Shown: piece by piece, positions 59,148-64,000 of the stretch
Position numbering within the stretch: the first letter of the stretch is position 1
How the letters are laid out: each line of letters starts with the position of its first letter
DNA from: Actinoplanes sp. DH11
Lineage (GTDB): Bacteria > Actinomycetota > Actinomycetes > Mycobacteriales > Micromonosporaceae
NCBI RefSeq assembly: GCF_020873875.1
Contig: NZ_JAHWGU010000002.1
Coordinates: 186,001 to 250,000 of the forward strand
Length of the DNA stretch: 64,000 bases
Direction of reading: 5' to 3'
The notes under the pieces: model-generated
What the model was told of the DNA's origin: nothing
Seen by the model: only the letters and a program-made list of their open reading frames with translations
Database searches by the model: none
Made by a program: the position numbers and the translations under genes

Positions 59148-59248
59148 CGCGGCGGCGGGCGCCGGAGCGGTCGGTTGACGGATGGCAGCGGGGTGCCGGG
59201 CGGAAAGACTTCGAGGCGTAACCCACGACCTCGTAGAGGGAGAACCCC

Positions 59249-59956
59249 ATGGCCACCGTCGTACTCGTGCACGGCGCCTTCGCCGACGCCTCCAGCTTCG
59301 CCAAGCTCATCCCGGAGCTGCTGGGCAGCGGCATCAAGGTGCTCGCCCCGGCCGTGCCGAACCGCAGCCTGACCGGCGACGCCGCCTACATCGCCTCGAT
59401 CGTGCGCGGCATCGACGGGCCGGTGCTGCTCGTCGGGCACTCCTACGGCGGCGCGGTCATCACCGTGGCCGGCGCCGAGGAGAACGTGAAGGGCCTGGTC
59501 TACCTGTCCGGCTACGCCCTGGCCGAGGGTGAGAGCCTGGGTCAGCTGCAGGGCGGCTTCCCCGACTCGGACCTGGCGTCCGCCCTGGTCTACACGAAGT
59601 TCCCGATCGAGGGCGCCGAGGACGGCACCGACGTCAGCGTCGACATCGAGAAGTTCCCGGCCGTGTTCGCCCACGACATCGACCCCGGGCTGGCCCAGGT
59701 CCTCGCCGTCTCGCAGCGCCCGCTGACCGGCCTGGCCTTCGGCGAGCCCGCACCGGTCGCCGCCTGGCGGACCAAGCCGTCCTGGGGCGTCGTCTCCTCC
59801 TCGGACCACACCATCAACCCCGAGGTCGAGCGGTTCGGCTACCAGCGCGCCGGCGCCAAGGTCACCGAGATCGACTCGTCGCACCTCGTCATGCTGTCGC
59901 ACCCCGCCGAGGTCGCCGGCATCATCCGCGAAGCCCTCGCCACCATCGACGGCTGA
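59249..59956 (+). CDS. Alpha/beta hydrolase (esterase-like)
   Basis: 235 residues, cytosolic. Oxyanion-loop VVLVHGAFADASSF, nucleophile elbow LLVGHSYGGAVI, acid in the region SSSDHTINPEVE, His in SSHLVMLSHPAEVA. The family (PF12697, close to haloalkane/arylesterase-like and salicylate esterase-type enzymes) acts on small esters; the substrate is unknown. ATG at 59249 has GAGGGAGAA upstream. It has its own gap of ~100 bp from the ABC operon and is followed by a hairpin. Confidence 0.9.
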   Translation: MATVVLVHGAFADASSFAKLIPELLGSGIKVLAPAVPNRSLTGDAAYIASIVRGIDGPVLLVGHSYGGAVITVAGAEENVKGLVYLSGYALAEGESLGQLQGGFPDSDLASALVYTKFPIEGAEDGTDVSVDIEKFPAVFAHDIDPGLAQVLAVSQRPLTGLAFGEPAPVAAWRTKPSWGVVSSSDHTINPEVERFGYQRAGAKVTEIDSSHLVMLSHPAEVAGIIREALATIDG

Positions 59957-59966
59957 CCGGCGGACC

Positions 59967-59991
59967 GGCCGGGCGCCCGTCGCGCCCGGCC
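59967..59991 (+). terminator. Hairpin after the esterase-like gene
   Basis: GGCCGGGCGC (59967-59976) pairs perfectly with GCGCCCGGCC (59982-59991) around CCGTC, 10 bp after the stop. No T-run. Confidence 0.65.
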
Positions 59992-59994
59992 GGC

Positions 59995-60080
59995 GCCGTA
60001 CCGGCAGGGCGCCCGTCGCTCCCGGCCGGCGCCGTACCGGCAGGGCGCCCGTCGCTCCCGGCCGGTGCCGTACCGGCAGA
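59995..60080. repeat. 36-bp tandem repeat
   Basis: GCCGTACCGGCAGGGCGCCC plus GTCGCTCCCGGCCGGC starts at 59995, 60031 and (diverging) 60067, between the esterase-like and LAL genes. Non-coding; each unit holds a smaller inverted repeat. Confidence 0.82.
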
Positions 60081-60173
60081 AGTCCGGAACTGCCTCTCTT
60101 CTTCATGGTCCGGCCGCCGCCGCGGTGATGCACTGATGCCTCGGCCGGTTCGGCACGGAGGGGGCGGGCGACG

Positions 60174-62870
60174 ATGACGGGCAACGGCACAGCACTTGTC
60201 GGGCGGGAACGCGAACTGGCACATCTGACGGCGGTGGTCGACGCCGTCGACCGCGGGCCGGTGTCGCTGTTCGTCTGCGGGGACACCGGCATCGGCAAGT
60301 CGAGCCTGCTGGACGCGGTCACCGCACACGCCCGCCGCCGCGGATTCCGGGTCCGGGTCCTGGGCGGCGCCACGAACCGGCCGTTCGGGTTGTGGCAGTC
60401 CCTGACCGGCCCGGGTGGCGTCGACCCGGCCGGGCTGCCACCGCACCTGCGCCGGTCGCTGGCCGCACTACGGGAACCCCACCCGGGCGCATCCGTCGAC
60501 GAGACCGCCCTGGTCACCGCGCTGCTGCTGGCCCTGGAACACCTGGGCACCGACGCGCCCGCGCTGATCGTGGCGGACGACATCCACGAGGCCGACCGCC
60601 TGTCGCTGTGGCTGCTCACCGAAATCTCCCGGCACCTCTCGACCGAACGCGTGGTGCTGCTCTCGGCCGCGCCCGACCACGCGGTGCCGTCCGAGTTCAC
60701 CGCCGACCTGCCGCGGTACCGGCTCCGGCCGCTCAGCGAGGACGGCGCGGCCCGCCTGCTCGACAGCTGGGCGGTGCCGATGACCGCCCGGCAGCGCCGC
60801 GACGTGCTGCGCCGGGGCGCGGGCAACCCGCTGGCCCTGCGGCTGTTCAGTGACGCCGCGGCGCTGCCCCCGGCGGCGGCCGCCCCGGTGCTGGCGCTGC
60901 CCCCGATCACCCGGTCGCTGCTGCTGCACGCGGCGCTCGCCGACGAGGCCGAGCACGTCGACACCCTCACCGCGGCCGCCGGTGCCGCGGGTGACCTGAG
61001 CGACTGGGCACCGGCCGAGCGGGCCGGACTCATCGCGATCCGCAACGGCACGGTGCGGTTCCGCAGCCCGCTGACCCGGGTCGCCTGCGCGGCCGGTCGC
61101 ACTCCGGGGGACGTGCCGGCGGCCCACCGACGGCTGGCCGCGGTCACGCCGGACCCGTACCGGCGGGCCCATCACCTGGCCGAGATCAGCGCCGAACCGG
61201 ACGAGGCCCTGGCCGCCACGCTCGAGGCGGCCACCCGCGGCGCCGCCGACTTCGCCACGGCGACCGTGCTGCAGTCGGCGGCGGAACGCAGCCCCGACGA
61301 CGAGCACGCCGCCCGCCGCTACGCCCGGGCCGTCTTCGCCGCCTGGTGCAGCGGCGAACCGGAGTGGACCATCGAGCTGTACGAGAAGGCCACCGCGGCC
61401 ACGTCCGACGCCGACACAGCAGCCATCGCCGCGTGCGGTGCCGGGTTCGCGCTGATGCAGTCGGCCCGGCCGTGGCAGGCGTTCGACATCACCCGCCGGG
61501 CGGTGCGGCGCCGGCCCCGCGACGAGCAGATCGCCCTGCTGGCGATCTGCATCAGTGCGGGTGCGGCGCTGTCGACAGGGGTGCCGGCCCACCGCGAGCA
61601 ACTGCCCGGGCTGCTGGACCTGGTGCGGCCCGGGCGTCCGGCGGCCCCGCTCGCCGGCCGGCGCCCGATGGTGGACCCGGCCGCCGCCCGGGCCGCGGTC
61701 CTGGCCATCAGCGATCCGGCCCGGTACGCGACGCCCGCCTCCCCGGTGCACCCGATCGGCGCGGTCCGGGCCGAACCGCTCCAGCTCACCGCCTCGGGCA
61801 CGCTCGCGTTCATGCGGGACGACTCCGCCCGGGCCGCCACCGACCTGTACTCCGCGTGGTCCGCCGGGTCCCGCGCCGGATCCCCGGGCATCGCGATGAC
61901 CCCGCTGCACCTGCTGGTCGTCGCCATGATCGACTGCGGGCGGTGGGCCGACGTCGACCGGCTCCTGGACGAGGCCGACCAGCTGGCGGCGGTCCGCCGG
62001 GTACCGCTGCTGGAGACCGTGGTGCCGGTGCTGCGTGCCACCATCCGGGCGCTGCGCCACGACCAGCACGCACCTCGGCCGGCCGGCATCCCGACGCTGC
62101 CCGGCACCACGTTCGTGGACACCCTCACCGGGCGCGCGGCGGGCCTCGGCGCACTGGCCGCAGGCGACCACGAGCAGGCGTACGCGCACTTCCGGCAGAT
62201 CTTCGACGAGGACGGCGAGCCACGGCACTACTTCCTCGGCCCGCGTTCGCTGCCACAGCTGGCGCTGACCGCCGCGCGCACCGGGCACGCCGCCGAGGCA
62301 CGCCGGATCCTTCAGCGCTGCCGGCAGGCCGTCGGTCCGGTGCCGACCGCGCGGATGGCGATGCTGCTGGCACACTCCGCCGCCCTGCTCGACGGGACAC
62401 CCGGGGCCGAGAACCACTTCCGGCAGGCCGTCGGCAACCCGGCGGGTACGCTCCACTGGCCGCTCGAGTTCGCCGAGGCGCAGCTCAACTACGGTCTCTG
62501 GCTGCGCGGCAGGCACCGTGTCCACGAGGCCCGGCCGCACCTGCTGGCGGCCCGCGACGTCTTCCTGCGGCTCGGCGCGCGGGCCCACGCCGACCAGTCG
62601 CAGCGCAGTCTCCCGGTCGGCCTGCTGCCGGCCGGTGAACCGGCGCCGCGGACCGGCAAGTTCGCCGACCTCTCCGCGCAGAAGCAGATGATCGCCCGGA
62701 TGGCGGTCAGCGGACTGAGCAACCGGCAGATCGCCGAACGCCTCTTCCTCTCGCCGCGCACCGTCGGCTCCCACCTGTACCGCATCTACGCGGAACTCGG
62801 CGTGGGCAACCGGCACCAGTTGCGCGCCCTGATCGACGACACCACCGCGACGCTGCCGATCGGAGCCTGA
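60174..62870 (+). CDS. LAL-type LuxR regulator with AAA ATPase domain
   Basis: 898 residues. N-terminal ATPase with Walker A FVCGDTGIGKSSLL and Walker B ALIVADDIHEAD, followed by a long helical region (TPR-like) and a C-terminal LuxR helix-turn-helix LSAQKQMIARMAVSGLSNRQIAERLFLSPRTVGSHLYRIYAELGV. Large ATP-binding LuxR regulators (MalT/LAL class) usually activate secondary-metabolism or catabolic genes. Target genes cannot be told from the window. ATG 60174 has GGAGGGGG upstream. A second regulator of the same type starts 4 bp later. Confidence 0.93.
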   Translation: MTGNGTALVGRERELAHLTAVVDAVDRGPVSLFVCGDTGIGKSSLLDAVTAHARRRGFRVRVLGGATNRPFGLWQSLTGPGGVDPAGLPPHLRRSLAALREPHPGASVDETALVTALLLALEHLGTDAPALIVADDIHEADRLSLWLLTEISRHLSTERVVLLSAAPDHAVPSEFTADLPRYRLRPLSEDGAARLLDSWAVPMTARQRRDVLRRGAGNPLALRLFSDAAALPPAAAAPVLALPPITRSLLLHAALADEAEHVDTLTAAAGAAGDLSDWAPAERAGLIAIRNGTVRFRSPLTRVACAAGRTPGDVPAAHRRLAAVTPDPYRRAHHLAEISAEPDEALAATLEAATRGAADFATATVLQSAAERSPDDEHAARRYARAVFAAWCSGEPEWTIELYEKATAATSDADTAAIAACGAGFALMQSARPWQAFDITRRAVRRRPRDEQIALLAICISAGAALSTGVPAHREQLPGLLDLVRPGRPAAPLAGRRPMVDPAAARAAVLAISDPARYATPASPVHPIGAVRAEPLQLTASGTLAFMRDDSARAATDLYSAWSAGSRAGSPGIAMTPLHLLVVAMIDCGRWADVDRLLDEADQLAAVRRVPLLETVVPVLRATIRALRHDQHAPRPAGIPTLPGTTFVDTLTGRAAGLGALAAGDHEQAYAHFRQIFDEDGEPRHYFLGPRSLPQLALTAARTGHAAEARRILQRCRQAVGPVPTARMAMLLAHSAALLDGTPGAENHFRQAVGNPAGTLHWPLEFAEAQLNYGLWLRGRHRVHEARPHLLAARDVFLRLGARAHADQSQRSLPVGLLPAGEPAPRTGKFADLSAQKQMIARMAVSGLSNRQIAERLFLSPRTVGSHLYRIYAELGVGNRHQLRALIDDTTATLPIGA

Positions 62871-62873
62871 CCG

Positions 62874-64000
62874 ATGATCTCCCTGCCGTCCGGCCACCGC
62901 CTGATCGGGCGCGACACCGAACTCGCCCGCGTCGCCCGGCTGCTGACCACCGCGCCCGGCGACATCGCCTTGCCCGGGGACACCGCGGCGCTGCTTGTCA
63001 CCGGGCCTCGGGGCGCCGGCAAGTCCAGCCTGCTGCTCGCCGGCACGCAACTGGCCCGGGACGCCGGGCGGCACCGCGTCGTCCGGCTGCACGGCACCTC
63101 CCCGGCCGGCCGGCGGCCGTTCCGGCAGATCCTGCTGGCCCTGCGCCAGGAACTGCCGGGACTGCCGCCACAGGTCAGCGGGCCGGCCCGGGCCGCGATC
63201 GGCCTGGAACCGGACGCCCGGCCGATCAGCGACGAGGACCTGCCGTCCGTGGTCCGGGCGGCAATCGTCGCGTCCGCCGCCACGTCACCGATCCTGATCA
63301 TCGCGGACGACGCCGATCGCCTCGGCCCGGACGTGCTCGGCCTGCTGGCCCGGGTGTCCGGCTGCCCCGGGGTCGCCGTGCTGGTCGCTACCCGGGAACC
63401 CGTCCCGGCCATGCTCGCGGCGCTGCCGGTGCTGCGTCTGCCGCCCCTGCGACCCGACGCCGCGACCCAGCTGTTCACCGACCGCAACCCGGTCACCACG
63501 GCGCAGCGGCGTGCCGAGATCCTGCACCTGGCCGCCGGCAACCCGGCGGCGCTCGTCGAACTCGGGCACAGTGTCCCCCCGTGCGGCGGCCTCCTCGCCG
63601 AGACCACCGAGACGCTCACCGCACTGCCCGCGCCCACCCGGGCCCTGCTGCTGCGCGCCGCCGCCCTGCTACCCGGCGACCCAGCACTGATCTTCCCCAC
63701 CGCGTCCGGGCCCGGCGACCCGGCGCTGATCTTCCCCACCGCGTCCGGCTCCGGCGACCCGGCGCTGATGTCCCCCACCGCGTCCGGGCCCGGCGATCCG
63801 GCGCTGATCTTTCCGGCCGGGTCCGGGCCCGGCGACTGGCAGCCCGCGGTCGAGGCCGGTCTGGTCACCTTCACCGCCGCCGGGCTCGCCTTCGCCCACC
63901 CCCTGGCCGCCGAGGCCGCCTACCGGGCGGTCCCCGCCCATGAGCGCCTGCGCGCCCACCAGGATCTCGCCGTTGCGCTCACCGCTCATCCGGAGCACCG
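62874..64000 (+). CDS. Second LAL-type regulator, 3' end beyond the window
   Basis: The frame is open to the end (375 codons visible). It begins MISLPSGHRLIGRDTELARVARLL, with Walker A LLVTGPRGAGKSSLL, an acidic LIIADDADRLG (Walker B-like), and the region of the sensor motifs GNPAALVELG. Between ~63671 and 63840 a 39-bp repeat interrupts the domain with four GDPALIFPTASG units. The C-terminal HTH is not visible, so the LAL assignment rests on the similar N-terminus and adjacency to the first LAL gene (4 bp apart, probably co-transcribed). Confidence 0.85.
   Translation, partial: MISLPSGHRLIGRDTELARVARLLTTAPGDIALPGDTAALLVTGPRGAGKSSLLLAGTQLARDAGRHRVVRLHGTSPAGRRPFRQILLALRQELPGLPPQVSGPARAAIGLEPDARPISDEDLPSVVRAAIVASAATSPILIIADDADRLGPDVLGLLARVSGCPGVAVLVATREPVPAMLAALPVLRLPPLRPDAATQLFTDRNPVTTAQRRAEILHLAAGNPAALVELGHSVPPCGGLLAETTETLTALPAPTRALLLRAAALLPGDPALIFPTASGPGDPALIFPTASGSGDPALMSPTASGPGDPALIFPAGSGPGDWQPAVEAGLVTFTAAGLAFAHPLAAEAAYRAVPAHERLRAHQDLAVALTAHPEH
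63671..63840 (+). repeat. In-frame 39-bp repeat, four units
   Basis: Units coding PGDPALIFPTASG (13 residues) follow one another in the second LAL gene; units 1-2 are nearly identical and 3-4 diverge. The insertion is in the ATPase region, where length variation is unusual. Confidence 0.88.

Noticed and set aside
58649..62000. Minus-strand frames of more than 800 codons across the ABC, esterase and LAL genes
   Set aside because: High-GC antisense frames; the plus-strand genes have full motif sets.
1..64000. Prophage, integrative element or biosynthetic core enzymes
   Set aside because: No integrase, transposase, structural phage gene, PKS, NRPS or terpene synthase was found; the LAL regulators alone are not enough.

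Overview
The window is very GC-rich (about 70% or more), with many GTG starts, short intergenic gaps, Ala/Gly/Pro-rich proteins and long antisense open frames. The gene set includes LAL-type LuxR regulators, an SAV2177-type methyltransferase, NB-ARC/WD40 proteins, ALF-repeat proteins, a PP2C/SpoIIE phosphatase and a B12-riboswitch-controlled class I nrdAB. Together these point to a filamentous actinobacterium, most likely Micromonosporaceae (Actinoplanes-like). The genus is an inference. No rRNA, tRNA, CRISPR array, transposase or phage gene was seen.

Layout. 0-11 kb: 3' part of a STAND ATPase with WD40 repeats; an FAD amine oxidase plus ALDH7 dehydrogenase pair, probably for pipecolate/lysine or a related cyclic amine; an unusual nucleotidyltransferase-like/methyltransferase fusion; a hydrolase-TetR pair behind a long palindrome; a GNAT acetyltransferase; a quinone oxidoreductase divergent from an HxlR regulator. 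11-18 kb: three secreted enzymes on the minus strand (PL1 pectate lyase, S37 peptidase, multi-domain GH87 alpha-glucanase). 18-19 kb: a gene-free stretch of minisatellites and one copy of a dispersed palindromic element. 19-25.4 kb: two coupled unknown genes, a heterodimeric ABC exporter, a propeller-like unknown and an SGNH hydrolase.

25.4-35 kb is the most distinctive part: a split Imm1-type immunity gene, a possible second immunity gene, a 1,372-residue secreted ALF/coiled-coil polymorphic toxin, a second ALF protein, and a divergent ALF-ricin-bulb-lectin protein. 35-42 kb is a copper/redox cluster: PepSY membrane protein, CopC, Tat-exported DyP peroxidase, PCu(A)C lipoprotein, sulfite-oxidase-type molybdoenzyme and fasciclin lipoprotein. 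42-48 kb holds a GAF-SpoIIE phosphatase, a 700-bp repeat-filled convergent gap, and nrdAB with a terminator, a cobalamin riboswitch and candidate NrdR boxes.

48-56.6 kb carries a DUF6131-like micro-membrane protein, an HTH/MmyB-type regulator, a PAP2-like protein, an SAV2177-type methyltransferase, a secreted Pro/His-repeat protein with an unusual repetitive leader, the second copy of the palindromic element, and several membrane or unknown genes. 56.7-64 kb has a polar amino-acid ABC operon, a small hydrolase and two tandem LAL-type regulators, the second running off the end.

A feature common to the window is in-frame and intergenic tandem duplication with periods of about 10-62 bp, present in at least a dozen places, which suggests an active slippage or duplication process in this genome.
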